From Taibaiella sp. (GTDB taxonomy: Bacteria; Bacteroidota; Bacteroidia; Chitinophagales; Chitinophagaceae), in contig JAIOYR010000013.1 of the NCBI GenBank assembly GCA_021740995.1, positions 1 to 58,559 on the forward strand: a stretch of DNA of 58,559 bases, in the 5' to 3' direction. Below, in pieces: positions 8,685 through 16,705 of the stretch. Position 1 is the first letter of the stretch. Every line of letters begins with the position of its first letter. The notes under the pieces are model-generated. The model was not told where the DNA came from, made no database searches, and worked only from the letters and a program-made list of their open reading frames with translations. Made by a program: the position numbers and the translations under genes.

Positions 8685-8692
8685 CAAAAATA
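8685..8692 (-). promoter_or_regulatory. -7 box (TATTTTTG) of element gene 1
   Basis: TATTTTTG on the minus strand, 24 bp upstream of the ATG at 8660. It decides the start codon because the alternative ATG at 8687 would fall upstream of the transcription start. Confidence 0.55.
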
Positions 8693-8876
8693 ATTAGATT
8701 CTCGTGTTGCTGCCCTTTCCAAAATAGGCAATCCAAATTATTCACCAATTTGCATTCATTTGGCAAGAAAACCTAAAAATAGCCTAACTGGTCAAAACTT
8801 GAGGCGTGGGCCATATAACGCCACAATTAAAAAATTCCATGAAAGTACCTATCACTTTCCGGGTGCTTTACATGTG

Positions 8877-9584
8877 TCATTCTTGCCAATCATTTATAAA
8901 ATCCATCACTGGTCTACCACCATCTTTGTCTCCAACCATTATATACTCACCATCAGCATAGCCAGTAAGGAAAAAAATCTTTTGTTTTCTTGCAGTTGAG
9001 TAAAGACTAAAATCATTTGTGATACCATCGATGTGCCGTAAATAATGAGAGCTCCCCAAGTAGACATCATCAATAGATAACACGCCTTGCCTTTTGACAA
9101 CATAAAATATCTTATCAGTAATTTTTTCAAATTTTATGATTGTATCCTGCCCTCGAATCACTTGCTCAACTTGTGACTGAAAGCGCCATCTTTCCGGATC
9201 AAAACCCTCAACTCGATTTTTGGGAATCTGCCAATATCTTTCAACTTTCCTCGATAAATAGTATGTATAAACTGTATCAACTTCAACTACTTCCTTTGTC
9301 ACATTAACTATTGACCAAATATTATTCCCAAAAGTAAAAAAGGTTTTCCCAATACACTTAACCCCAAAATCGTTTGGCATGTCAGTATGATGCAATTCAT
9401 TGTAATACTCATCACTCCAATCCCCCACATAACACAAGCAATCCTCTTGTTTTTTGGGGCACTCACATGATACTTTAACTTCAGTGTTTGGGTTTTTACT
9501 GTCTTGAACAAACCGCTTACATTTCCTTTGCCCAAAAACGGCAATTGGAAAAACCAGCAACATTAACGCTACTCTCATTGTCAT
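8877..9584 (-). CDS. Exported Cys-containing protein of unknown function (element gene 2)
   Basis: 235 residues if started at the ATG at 9584 (MTMRVALMLLVFPIAVFGQ), giving a clean signal peptide; a longer frame begins at 9620. After cleavage comes a cysteine-rich stretch (RKCKRF, then CECPKKQEDCLCYVGDW at about 42-58) followed by a beta-rich domain with FGNNIWSIVNVTKEVVEVDTVY and a C-terminal YADGEYIMVGDKDGGRP. It lies 216 bp upstream of element gene 1 in the same orientation; the gap (8661-8876) has no gene I trust. No family recognised. AT-rich like its neighbour. Confidence 0.75.
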   Translation of the reverse strand: MTMRVALMLLVFPIAVFGQRKCKRFVQDSKNPNTEVKVSCECPKKQEDCLCYVGDWSDEYYNELHHTDMPNDFGVKCIGKTFFTFGNNIWSIVNVTKEVVEVDTVYTYYLSRKVERYWQIPKNRVEGFDPERWRFQSQVEQVIRGQDTIIKFEKITDKIFYVVKRQGVLSIDDVYLGSSHYLRHIDGITNDFSLYSTARKQKIFFLTGYADGEYIMVGDKDGGRPVMDFINDWQE

Positions 9585-9694
9585 AAGTACATTCTTTGCA
9601 TGAAAATAACTAATTAGCACCAGTTACAGTCATTACTATTGATTATTGCCGTTGTTTTCCTTTGGTTGGATAATGAACCATAAAAACAAACCAC

Positions 9695-9715
9695 AGGGAC
9701 AATAGGGGGACAAAA
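9695..9715 (+). repeat. Right inner repeat of the putative element
   Basis: AGGGACA, then A, then TAGGGGGACAAAA, direct repeat of 7374-7394 with one mismatch, 98 bp inside the tRNA-Leu 3' end. Confidence 0.6.
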
Positions 9716-9792
9716 ATTACTCAAACAACGGAAAAAAGAAAAAACATCATTAGCTGTAAAGTATTAATAACACTACATTTCAGGGCATAAAA

Positions 9793-9816
9793 AAAGCCCC
9801 CCAAAAAGGGGGCTTT
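9793..9816 (-). terminator. Terminator of tRNA-Leu
   Basis: Nine-pair stem AAAGCCCCC (9793-9801) with GGGGGCTTT (9808-9816) around a CAAAAA loop, followed on the minus strand by a T-run. It starts two bases after the tRNA 3' end, so it overlaps the 17 bp att-like repeat by three bases. Confidence 0.85.
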
Positions 9817-9817
9817 G

Positions 9818-9901
9818 TGCCCGGGACTGGATTCGAACCAGCACATCCTTGCGAACGCTGCGACCTGAACACAGTGCGTCTACCAATTTCGCCACCCGGG
9901 C
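9818..9901 (-). tRNA. tRNA-Leu (anticodon CAG)
   Basis: An 84 nt class II tRNA on the minus strand. The acceptor arms GCCCGGG and CCCGGGC pair fully with discriminator A. The D arm contains AAATTGGTAGAC, the anticodon stem CTGTG/CGCAG encloses the loop TTCAGGT giving anticodon CAG, a long variable arm follows, and the T arm is CTGG TTCGAAT CCAG. CCA is not encoded. It is preceded by a -7 box at 9928-9935. It follows the carotenoid operon on the same strand. Confidence 0.97.
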
Positions 9902-9927
9902 AGTTATGATTTGTGTTTCAGGGAGCG

Positions 9928-9935
9928 CAAAGGTA
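9928..9935 (-). promoter_or_regulatory. -7 box (TACCTTTG) of tRNA-Leu
   Basis: TACCTTTG on the minus strand, 26 bp upstream of the mature tRNA 5' end, in the 94 bp gap after the last carotenoid gene, so the tRNA has its own promoter. Confidence 0.6.
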
Positions 9936-9995
9936 ATAAATTAATCGAAATTTAGCTTGCAGTATAGATTTTGTTTTTTGGCAGAGGTGAAATAA

Positions 9996-10703
9996 TCACT
10001 TCATTACCTTTTCTGCTCCAAATCGTTGCCTGTAATACTCGTATCCTGCTACATTCATCAGCAAGAGCAACATACCATAAAACGTATCTTCGAAAGGGAT
10101 AGTAATCATGCGTATGCCCAGATTATGACTGTTGTTGTAGCTCACGACCGGCTCGGGGGTAAAGGCACCGGTAAGCACACCGTTGGATAAAAAGAAAGGC
10201 AGCAATATGATGATAAACGTAAAATAGAATATGGCGAGATATTGTACCCTCGACACGAGCAATAACACAAGAAACAATGCCAGCAACAGGAATGTAACTG
10301 ATGTGTATAGCATAGGCAGGTGTGTACCCGCTACCGCCACCAGAAAACCGATAAGCAGGTATGTGAGCACCTCTGCCAAGCTACGGTAGCGCTGCAAGGG
10401 TATATAGCGGTCTACACAGTAGTAGGTAAACACTGTGGCGTAAGGAATACAAATGAAAAACAAACACTCCTCAATGGGCAGATTGAACAGGTAAAGACCA
10501 CAAACATAACGGGGGTTAAAACTCCATATACCGTAGTGCGTAAAAATGGCATCCCACACCAAAAAAAATGCTGCTGTAGACAGACACGGAATTACATAGT
10601 AACGCCAATTAGTTACAAACCTGAAGCGTGGATGAAAGGAAAATGCAAAGGGAAAAACAATGCAAAAGAAGTCTACCAGCAGGTATACATATTTATCAGG
10701 CAT
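9996..10703 (-). CDS. crtY: Lycopene cyclase, fused CrtYc-CrtYd type
   Basis: A 235-residue membrane protein with six to seven hydrophobic segments. Two copies of the lycopene-cyclase domain are fused: the first carries [11 protein letters not shown] at about 80-90, the second [11 protein letters not shown] near 207-217, i.e. the Px(E/D)(E/D) motifs of the heterodimeric CrtYc/CrtYd and fungal/archaeal cyclases. It would form the beta-rings of beta-carotene in the inner membrane. The ATG overlaps the crtZ stop by 8 bp. Last gene of the operon. The beta/epsilon specificity cannot be told from sequence. Confidence 0.88.
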   Translation of the reverse strand: MPDKYVYLLVDFFCIVFPFAFSFHPRFRFVTNWRYYVIPCLSTAAFFLVWDAIFTHYGIWSFNPRYVCGLYLFNLPIEECLFFICIPYATVFTYYCVDRYIPLQRYRSLAEVLTYLLIGFLVAVAGTHLPMLYTSVTFLLLALFLVLLLVSRVQYLAIFYFTFIIILLPFFLSNGVLTGAFTPEPVVSYNNSHNLGIRMITIPFEDTFYGMLLLLMNVAGYEYYRQRFGAEKVMK

Positions 10704-11169
10704 TTGCTTGTTTACGTTTTAATGCATCTGCAAAATACTTAAGTGGCACCCATAACATACCGAAACATTCGCCGTCTTCCTTGTCCAGATGCTTGTGGTG
10801 CATTTTGTGAGCGCGGCGAATGGCTCTGAAATAAAAATTATCTGAATTGCGGAATATCTTAAACCGCTGATGAATAAAAATATCGTGAACCAAAAAATAA
10901 GCAAAACCATAAATGGTGATGCCCAGACCTATGTACATAAGGTACGAAAGCGGCGTGTAGAGCCCTAACCCCAGACAGATGATGCCCGGAATAGCAAAAA
11001 TGAGAAAGAAATAATCGTTCTTCTCGAAAAATGAACTTGGATTTTTCTTGTGATGGTCTTCGTGGAGGTTCCACAGCAGGCCATGCATCACATACTTGTG
11101 CGTGAGCCATGCTACTGCCTCCATGCCAAAAAACGAACCTGCAAGAATCAACAAATTAACCTGCCACAT
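10696..11169 (-). CDS. crtZ: Beta-carotene hydroxylase
   Basis: 157 residues of the fatty-acid-hydroxylase superfamily. The di-iron histidine clusters are complete: HKYVMH at 24-29, HEDHH at 36-40, HDIFIH at 95-100 and HKMHH at 121-125. Four hydrophobic segments place it in the membrane. It hydroxylates the beta-ionone rings, so with CrtY the pathway should reach zeaxanthin. Stop is 8 bp inside the crtY start; the gene upstream (SRPBCC) ends 6 bp before its ATG. Confidence 0.95.
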   Translation of the reverse strand: MWQVNLLILAGSFFGMEAVAWLTHKYVMHGLLWNLHEDHHKKNPSSFFEKNDYFFLIFAIPGIICLGLGLYTPLSYLMYIGLGITIYGFAYFLVHDIFIHQRFKIFRNSDNFYFRAIRRAHKMHHKHLDKEDGECFGMLWVPLKYFADALKRKQANA

Positions 11170-11175
11170 AATAAT

Positions 11176-11646
11176 TTATTTATTTTCTGCTTTGAATAAC
11201 TCTTTCAATTTTACTGCTCTGAAATCAAAAATATGTTTCAGCTTATTCTTTATCACCATGACATGAGCAATGTCTCCCAGAAAGCCCAAAGGTATGGCGT
11301 ATTTGACATTATCTGTCATGTGGACACCACCCTGCACGGCCTTAAAGGTGTGCGTATGCTCCCACAAGCTATAGGGTCCCTTCTTCTGCCGGTCCGTAAA
11401 AACGTGCGGAGCATCCACTCCGGTTATCTCGGTGGTCCAGTGCATAGCAATATTGAGCAACGGACTAACGGTGTAGTCGATATCCATACCGGTAAAAATG
11501 GGCTTGTCGGTAAGTTTTGTCAAAATCACAAATTTCATTTCCGGTGGGGTTATCACAGAAAGATTCATAGGATTAGAGAAAAAAGCCCAGGCTTCTTCAA
11601 TACTTATTGGCAAAAACTGCTCTCTGGAAAGATTATATGTTTTCAT
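11176..11646 (-). CDS. SRPBCC-fold protein of the carotenoid cluster
   Basis: 156 residues in the START/Bet v1-like pattern: SREQFLPISIEEAWAFFSNP at the start, then GMDIDYTVSP, a W-rich central strand and the long C-terminal helix with FDFRAVKLKELF. The family binds hydrophobic ligands in a deep pocket. Its place between idi and crtZ, overlapping idi's ATG by 4 bp (11643-11646), suggests a role in handling carotenoid or prenyl intermediates; this is inference from context. No catalytic residues are known. Confidence 0.85.
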   Translation of the reverse strand: MKTYNLSREQFLPISIEEAWAFFSNPMNLSVITPPEMKFVILTKLTDKPIFTGMDIDYTVSPLLNIAMHWTTEITGVDAPHVFTDRQKKGPYSLWEHTHTFKAVQGGVHMTDNVKYAIPLGFLGDIAHVMVIKNKLKHIFDFRAVKLKELFKAENK

Positions 11647-12176
11647 TTTTTTGGGGTGTTTAGCAATTCATTATACCACTTATCTATGCACAGCTTGAAC
11701 CACGGAGTATAACTCTGCGGGCTAAGTGCTATTGATTCTTTAAGGTCATCCATTGTCATATACTTCCATCCAGCAGCCTCGTCTTCATCGGGTACAGGCA
11801 TTGCATCACTGGTTCCGGTAAATACGTGGTCATACTCATGCTCTATTAGACCGTTTTCGAGGTCTGCATGATACACGAAAGTGAACGCCTTCTGCAAATT
11901 GCAGAACAAACCCATTTCTTCGCGCAATCGGCGGTGGGCGGCGTCTGGAGCCGACTCACCCGGGCGCGGATGGCTGCAGCAGGTGTTTGTCCACTGCAGC
12001 GCTGAATGATACTTAGCTGCAGCTCTTTGCTGCAGCAATAGCTCATTGCGGGAATTGAAAATAAATACAGAAACAGCCCTATGCAAGCTACCTGTGATGT
12101 GGGCTTGCTGCTTTTCCATTATGCCTGTTTCGTTGTCATGCTCGTCTACCAACACTACCAGCTCTGCTACCCCCAT
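11643..12176 (-). CDS. idi: Isopentenyl-diphosphate isomerase, type I
   Basis: 177 residues with the Nudix-type IPP isomerase layout. Catalytic Cys67 lies in TCCSHP and the metal-binding/catalytic Glu114 in HEYDHVF; the Nudix box HRRLREEMG is at 81-89. It interconverts IPP and DMAPP, supplying the primer for GGPP synthesis. Only one base (12177) separates its ATG from the crtB stop, so it is translationally coupled in the carotenoid operon. ispD, from the MEP pathway that makes IPP, lies elsewhere in the window at 35089. Confidence 0.95.
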   Translation of the reverse strand: MGVAELVVLVDEHDNETGIMEKQQAHITGSLHRAVSVFIFNSRNELLLQQRAAAKYHSALQWTNTCCSHPRPGESAPDAAHRRLREEMGLFCNLQKAFTFVYHADLENGLIEHEYDHVFTGTSDAMPVPDEDEAAGWKYMTMDDLKESIALSPQSYTPWFKLCIDKWYNELLNTPKK

Positions 12177-12177
12177 G

Positions 12178-13014
12178 CTAAAAAATACTTAAACTGTGTC
12201 TGAAATACGATGTAACCAGTAAACCAATCTTACGGGGATTAGATATGCGCACCCTGTCTATAAGTATGCGTGCAGGAGGCACCGACCTTATTTTATTGAA
12301 CAGACTTTTGTAATACTTGTATGCCACATATACACCAAATCTGGCTGACTTTGGCAGTTGTTTTATACCGGCAAAAGCTGCTATGAAATCCTGCTCTATA
12401 TCGTGCTCAATGTTCTTTTTATCCTGCTCTGAAAATGAATTGAAAGCCACGCCGGGAAAATAAACTCTGCCGAGGTATTCATAATCGTTTTTCAAATCGC
12501 GCAGAAAGTTGACCTTCTGAAAAGCCGCACCCAGCCTACGCGCAGGCTGCTCTAACCGCTTGTAAAGTGCATCATCATTGTCTGTAAAAACCCTAAGACA
12601 CATGAGCCCCACAACCTCGGCGGAACCAACAATATACTCATCATAAGTATCGCCGGAATGAGTGCTACGCTTAAGATCTGTTTCCATACTTTTAAGAAAG
12701 CAGTCTATCAGCTCCTGATCTATATGATATTTGTTGACCACATGCTGAAAACTATTCAGAATAGGGTTCATACTTATCTTCCGGTCTATCGCCTTTTGTG
12801 TTTCTTCTTTAAACTCATAAAAGAGTTCTATCTTGTTGTAGTCGTGAAAAGAGTCTACAATTTCATCGGCAAAACGCACAAAACCATATATGGCATAGAT
12901 AGCCCCATGCATACGCTTGTCGAGACAATTGATGCCCAGCGAGAAACTGGTACTATAACGCCGGGTAGTGAGCTTGCTGCAAGATGCAGATACATCGTCG
13001 AATATCTGTTTCAT
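12178..13014 (-). CDS. crtB: Phytoene synthase
   Basis: 278 residues of the squalene/phytoene synthase family. The two Asp-rich, Mg-diphosphate-binding motifs are DEIVD at 50-54 and RDLKND at 172-177, followed by EYLGRVYFP. RYSTSFSLG near residue 19 is the usual N-terminal motif. It condenses two GGPP to phytoene. Spacing to crtI is 7 bp. No GGPP synthase (crtE) occurs in the window. Confidence 0.96.
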   Translation of the reverse strand: MKQIFDDVSASCSKLTTRRYSTSFSLGINCLDKRMHGAIYAIYGFVRFADEIVDSFHDYNKIELFYEFKEETQKAIDRKISMNPILNSFQHVVNKYHIDQELIDCFLKSMETDLKRSTHSGDTYDEYIVGSAEVVGLMCLRVFTDNDDALYKRLEQPARRLGAAFQKVNFLRDLKNDYEYLGRVYFPGVAFNSFSEQDKKNIEHDIEQDFIAAFAGIKQLPKSARFGVYVAYKYYKSLFNKIRSVPPARILIDRVRISNPRKIGLLVTSYFRHSLSIF

Positions 13015-13021
13015 AGAATAA

Positions 13022-14491
13022 TCATTTAAATCGCTTAATTAATTGTTCGGCAGCTATCTGGCCCGAAATGAGCGCCGGCGGCACTCCGGGACCAGGCACT
13101 GTAAGCTGCCCTGCATAAAACAGATTACTTACCTTCTTGTTTCGCAAAGAGGGTTTCAAAACCGCTGTCTGCATGAGTGTGTTTGCAAGTCCATAGGCAT
13201 TGCCTTTGTAAGCGTGATAATCACTTTTAAAATCGTTAATACAATAACTCTTTTTGTACACTATATGCGGCTCTATAACTTCGCCGCAGTAGGCCTCCAC
13301 TCGTTTCATCACAGCTTTGAAATACCTTTCACGTATCACAGTGGTATCTTGCAGCCCGGGGGCAACAGGAATGAGTATAAAGAGATTCTCCATGCCATCC
13401 GGTGCTACCGTAGGGTCTGTTTTGGACGGACAACACACATAAAAAAGCGGGTCAGAAGGCCATTGCGGGTCTTCGTAAATCTCTTTAGAATGGGTATCCA
13501 TAGAGCTATCAAAAAACAAATTGTGATGTATCAGTTTGCCGATTCTTTTATTCACCCCAATGTAAAATATGAGGCTGGATGGTGCCAGCGTCTTGCTGTC
13601 CCAGTACTTTTCGTCATAGTTTCGGTGCTGCTCATCCAGTAACACCTGCTCTATATGATGGTAGTCGCCACTGGCAATAATACCATCTGTGTTTGTCCTG
13701 CCACCCTTCCAACGCATAGCATTGGCAATACCATTTTCCACTTCTATCTTTTCTATCTCACACCCGGTTTTGAATGTTACCCCCAGCGAAGTAGCCAGCT
13801 CCTCCATAGCCCCTGCTATCCTCATCATACCACCCATAGGATACCACGTACCTCTGGCCAGTGCAGCGTAGTTCATCAGGCTATACAACGCAGGTATTTG
13901 TTTTGCCATAGCCCCCAAAAAAAGTACGGGGAACTCCATAAGGGCTATTAGCCGCTCGTCTTTGAAGTAACTGCGCACATGAGTACTCACCGACTGGAAA
14001 ACATGCAGCTTAGCCACACCCTTTATCACATCATAGTTTACAAACTCGCCCCAGGAAAAAGAAGGCTTGTACACCAGATGTTTCATACCCACCTCATACA
14101 TATACTGTCCCTCGGTAAGGTATTTCTTCAGCTTGGCACTGCTACCCTTCTCTATACTTTCGAAGGCAGCATTGATACCATCCATAGACGCAGGAAGTAC
14201 AAATGTTTCGCCTTTGCCAAACACTATCTGAAAGCCGGGATCGAGCTGAACAAGGTCGTAATAGTCTTGTGGTTTTTTGCCGAAGTTGGAAAAAAACTGC
14301 TCGAAAATATCGGGCATCCAATACCAGCTTGGCCCCATATCGAATGTGAAACCCTGCTCACTGAATACCCTTGCCCTACCTCCGTTTGTGCTGTTTTTCT
14401 CAAAAACGGTAACGTCTGCTCCTGATTTTGCCAGAAAACATGCGGCCGATAAGCCCGAAAAACCACTACCTATTACCGATACCTTTTGCAA
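13022..14491 (-). CDS. crtI: Phytoene desaturase
   Basis: 489 residues with the Rossmann FAD motif GSGFSGLSAA at 8-17 then VFEKNSTNGGRA, the CrtI signature FDMGPSWYWMP, and the C-terminal FYAGQLTVPGPGVPPALISG FAD-closing motif. It converts phytoene to lycopene by four desaturations. The start is TTG at 14491: the frame upstream meets a stop at 14501-14503 without an ATG and the Rossmann strand begins immediately (QKVSVIGSG). It follows carH by 47 bp, probably in one transcript. Confidence 0.95.
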   Translation of the reverse strand: MQKVSVIGSGFSGLSAACFLAKSGADVTVFEKNSTNGGRARVFSEQGFTFDMGPSWYWMPDIFEQFFSNFGKKPQDYYDLVQLDPGFQIVFGKGETFVLPASMDGINAAFESIEKGSSAKLKKYLTEGQYMYEVGMKHLVYKPSFSWGEFVNYDVIKGVAKLHVFQSVSTHVRSYFKDERLIALMEFPVLFLGAMAKQIPALYSLMNYAALARGTWYPMGGMMRIAGAMEELATSLGVTFKTGCEIEKIEVENGIANAMRWKGGRTNTDGIIASGDYHHIEQVLLDEQHRNYDEKYWDSKTLAPSSLIFYIGVNKRIGKLIHHNLFFDSSMDTHSKEIYEDPQWPSDPLFYVCCPSKTDPTVAPDGMENLFILIPVAPGLQDTTVIRERYFKAVMKRVEAYCGEVIEPHIVYKKSYCINDFKSDYHAYKGNAYGLANTLMQTAVLKPSLRNKKVSNLFYAGQLTVPGPGVPPALISGQIAAEQLIKRFK

Positions 14492-14538
14492 TTTTGTTGA
14501 TTATTATTGTATTATTAGCAAACAACGCGGTCTGAAAA

Positions 14539-15417
14539 CTATTTCAATTCATCCAGAAGGTCATTAACGCCATTCATGTAAGTTACGTTTTTATATTCCG
14601 TTTTGGGCAAAGCTGATAAACCACCTATGCCAGCAACCAGCAATTTAATTTTCTTATCTATTCCGGCATATCCTTTTAAGAGTGTGTCCAGCTCTTCCTG
14701 AGGTCTGCTGGCAACAAAGAAAGCAAGCATATATTGCGGTTTTACCGCAGCCACTATCTTGCTTATATTCTCAGCCGGCACATTCTGACCGAGGTATACC
14801 GTATAGAAGCCCTTAGACCGGATGATATAGTTGGCAAATAACAATCCGATCTCGTGCCACTCATCGGGCGGCAAAAACAATAGAAACTTCTTGGGTACTT
14901 TGTCTGATACCAGCAAGCCGTCTGTAGCCGACATCAGCTTTCGCCTGATGATACAGGAGGCAAAATGCTCCTGCACAGGTACTGATTTATTAATAGACCA
15001 CAGCACACCGGTCTTGTTCAGAAACGGGTACACCACATGCAGCATGGTATCGAACAGACCCATCCTGAGCACTGCGGCAGAAAATACCTTTTCAAATCCA
15101 TTTTCGTCATAAGCCAGCATACTGGATACCAGATCATTGATATAGCCTATATACGCATGACTGACGCCCGGAAACTGATGCTCTATATGCTGATGCAGCT
15201 CTTCATCAGTATAAGATGCTATCTTGGAAATCTTGTGGCCGTAAGACAAGAGCGTGGTTACATTCAGCAACTTACGTACCTGGTTATCGTTGTAGTACCG
15301 ACGATTGGTATCGGTTCTGTCTGGCCGTATCAGGTCATATCTTTTTTCCCATATCCTGATGGTATGTGCCTTAATGCCCGTAAGCCTTTCAAGATCGTTG
15401 ATTTGATATGCGACCAT
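14539..15417 (-). CDS. CarH-like B12-binding MerR-type photoregulator of the carotenoid operon
   Basis: 292 residues. The N-terminal MerR DNA-binding domain (residues 1-70) shows the usual IRIWEKRYDLIRPDR and NRRYY wing. The middle helical bundle has W140, then nine residues, then E150-H151, the Wx9EH motif that caps adenosylcobalamin in CarH/CarA. The B12-binding Rossmann domain has EWHEIG at 186-191, placing His188 as the likely lower axial cobalt ligand. In known CarH the AdoCbl-bound tetramer represses carotenoid genes in the dark and light breaks it. First gene of the operon, with a -7 box at 15441-15448. The light response is inferred from motifs. Confidence 0.9.
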   Translation of the reverse strand: MVAYQINDLERLTGIKAHTIRIWEKRYDLIRPDRTDTNRRYYNDNQVRKLLNVTTLLSYGHKISKIASYTDEELHQHIEHQFPGVSHAYIGYINDLVSSMLAYDENGFEKVFSAAVLRMGLFDTMLHVVYPFLNKTGVLWSINKSVPVQEHFASCIIRRKLMSATDGLLVSDKVPKKFLLFLPPDEWHEIGLLFANYIIRSKGFYTVYLGQNVPAENISKIVAAVKPQYMLAFFVASRPQEELDTLLKGYAGIDKKIKLLVAGIGGLSALPKTEYKNVTYMNGVNDLLDELK

Positions 15418-15440
15418 TTTTTTGTTTAATTAATTGGATA

Positions 15441-15448
15441 CAAATCTA
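15441..15448 (-). promoter_or_regulatory. -7 box (TAGATTTG) of the carH-crt operon
   Basis: TAGATTTG on the minus strand, 23 bp upstream of the carH ATG. A TTG 15 bp upstream is too close for a standard -33 box. The T-rich segment around it repeats TTTTGTGTTGA and TTTTGTTTAGA, possible half sites for CarH autoregulation. Confidence 0.55.
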
Positions 15449-15508
15449 AACAAAATATCAACACAAAAAGAAAGAAAAGTGGAACAGTGTATTAAAATGG
15501 TGTTAATA

Positions 15509-15588
15509 CCGCTCCCACGCATGCTACAGACAGGTCCGCCTGTTTCAGCAGATTTTATCAGGCAAACAGATGCAGGCGTGGAGAGCGG
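15509..15588. repeat. Complex inverted repeat between carH and the VOC gene
   Basis: CCGCTCCCACGC (15509-15520) pairs with GCGTGGAGAGCGG (15576-15588) with one bulged base. Inside are further stems: ACAGG/CCTGT at 15530-15543 and GCCTG/CAGGC at 15538-15563, which compete. It is GC-rich in an AT-rich gap. It could be a REP-like element, a regulatory RNA structure in the VOC leader or an operator. No T-run follows, so it is not a standard terminator. The rest of the 304 bp gap (15418-15721) holds only the carH promoter. Confidence 0.55.
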
Positions 15589-15721
15589 GTAGTGCAGGTA
15601 ATAACGGCAATCAGGAGGTGATATTTAGTGTGATATTTATGTAAAATCTTTCTATTTCAGAAAAATATGCAGAAATTACACCATCTAAAAACATTATCTA
15701 AAAACGAATAAAACTACAATT

Positions 15722-16105
15722 ATGGATGCAACAGTAAATGCGCTCAACTGGTTTGAAATATCTGTAAGCGACATCAACAGAGCCAAGAACTTCTATGAGG
15801 CTATCTTCGACATCAGAATGGATGAGATGGAGATGATGGGTATGAAAATGGCCATGTTTCCGCCAGACAGCATGCAGGGAAAAGTATCGGGCGGACTGGT
15901 ACAGAGCAATATGCACAACCCTAGTATGGATGGTGCCAAGATATACCTGAATGGCAACCCCGACCTGAACAATGCACTGGGCAAGGTGGAAGCAGCAGGC
16001 GGTAAAGTGTTGATGCCAAAAACACAGATAAGCCCCGAAATAGGCTACATGGCATTCTTTGCAGACAGCGAAGGAAATGGCATAGCACTGCACTCTAACG
16101 GATAA
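15722..16105 (+). CDS. VOC-family (glyoxalase/bleomycin-resistance fold) protein
   Basis: 127 residues with the paired beta-alpha-beta-beta-beta modules of the vicinal oxygen chelate fold: NWFEISVSDINRAKNFYEAI at the start and GYMAFFADSEGNGIALHS at the end. Metal ligands of true glyoxalases (His, Glu) are only partly evident (E12, E? near 74), so the substrate is not predictable. ATG at 15722 preceded by AT-rich sequence without SD. It ends in a terminator at 16121-16156. Confidence 0.9.
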   Translation: MDATVNALNWFEISVSDINRAKNFYEAIFDIRMDEMEMMGMKMAMFPPDSMQGKVSGGLVQSNMHNPSMDGAKIYLNGNPDLNNALGKVEAAGGKVLMPKTQISPEIGYMAFFADSEGNGIALHSNG

Positions 16106-16120
16106 TGAACCGTACTATTG

Positions 16121-16156
16121 AAAACGCAGCTGCTCCGAATGGGTAGCTGCGTTTTT
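16121..16156 (+). terminator. Terminator of the VOC gene (possibly bidirectional)
   Basis: AAAACGCAGCT (16121-16131) and AGCTGCGTTTT (16145-16155) form an 11 bp perfect stem with a T-run. It lies between convergent genes and could also serve the DUF1801 gene. Confidence 0.85.
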
Positions 16157-16180
16157 GTATGCTATAGAGAGCACAATGGT

Positions 16181-16627
16181 CTACTCTTTTATATCTCTGC
16201 AAGAGCATTCGTGATGCTCATTGATATAGGCAATGGATGATTTGCACAACAATTCCAGAGTGGAAATATTTATGTCGCTAAGCTTCTTTATATAAATACA
16301 GGCTTTAGCCATTTTAAACTTCCCCAGGTTCTCAAGCAGATGTTTATTGTCTTCAGTAGGAGAAAAGACATAGAGGGAAAACGCTGCTTTTCGTGGAGAA
16401 AAACCAATGATAGGTGCGTCGCCTTCGTGACCACTGGCATATTTGTAATGATAGCTGCCAAACCCAATAATGGTAGGTCCCCACATTTTGGGTTCGTAAC
16501 CAGACCATTTTGTCATTAACTCAATCAGTTGAAAACTGTCTGCTTTCTTCTGTGCGTTGTCGACGTATGAGTTCACGAAATCAGTAACGTCAACTTTTGT
16601 TTCTGTTGTTTTGTTTTGAGCTGGCAT
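16181..16627 (-). CDS. DUF1801 (YdhG-like) protein
   Basis: 148 residues with the DUF1801 pattern: SGYEPKMWGPTIIGFGSYHYKY followed by PIIGFSPRKAAFSLYV and the end GKFKMAKACIYIKKLSDI. The family is small, cytosolic and without a proven function; some members sit near stress genes. The start is ATG at 16627. It is convergent with the VOC gene. A typical member is 130-150 residues, so it looks intact. Confidence 0.9.
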   Translation of the reverse strand: MPAQNKTTETKVDVTDFVNSYVDNAQKKADSFQLIELMTKWSGYEPKMWGPTIIGFGSYHYKYASGHEGDAPIIGFSPRKAAFSLYVFSPTEDNKHLLENLGKFKMAKACIYIKKLSDINISTLELLCKSSIAYINEHHECSCRDIKE

Positions 16628-16705
16628 TGTTTTTTGTAAATTTTGATACTGATATAGATTTTAGCTACTTACTTAGCAAAGAACAATATTTGTATCAGCA
16701 AATAG

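Larger units (their letters stand above)
7275..9830. mobile_element. Putative 2.56 kb integrated mini-element at the 3' end of tRNA-Leu(CAG)
   Basis: The 17-mer TTTGTGCCCGGGACTGG is present in the tRNA-Leu gene end (9814-9830) and again in direct orientation at 7275-7291 with no tRNA around it. Between the copies are two AT-rich minus-strand genes for exported proteins of unknown function (7482-8660, 8877-9584). A second pair of direct 21 bp repeats with a single mismatch lies inside the ends (7374-7394, 9695-9715). Duplication of a tRNA 3' end is the normal trace of tyrosine-recombinase integration. No integrase is present, so this would be a remnant or an element mobilised in trans. The boundaries are inferred from the repeats. 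Confidence 0.6.

Noticed and set aside
8760-8999. 79-codon plus-strand frame between the two element genes
   Set aside because: Its second half is antisense to element gene 2 and there is no promoter or family match.
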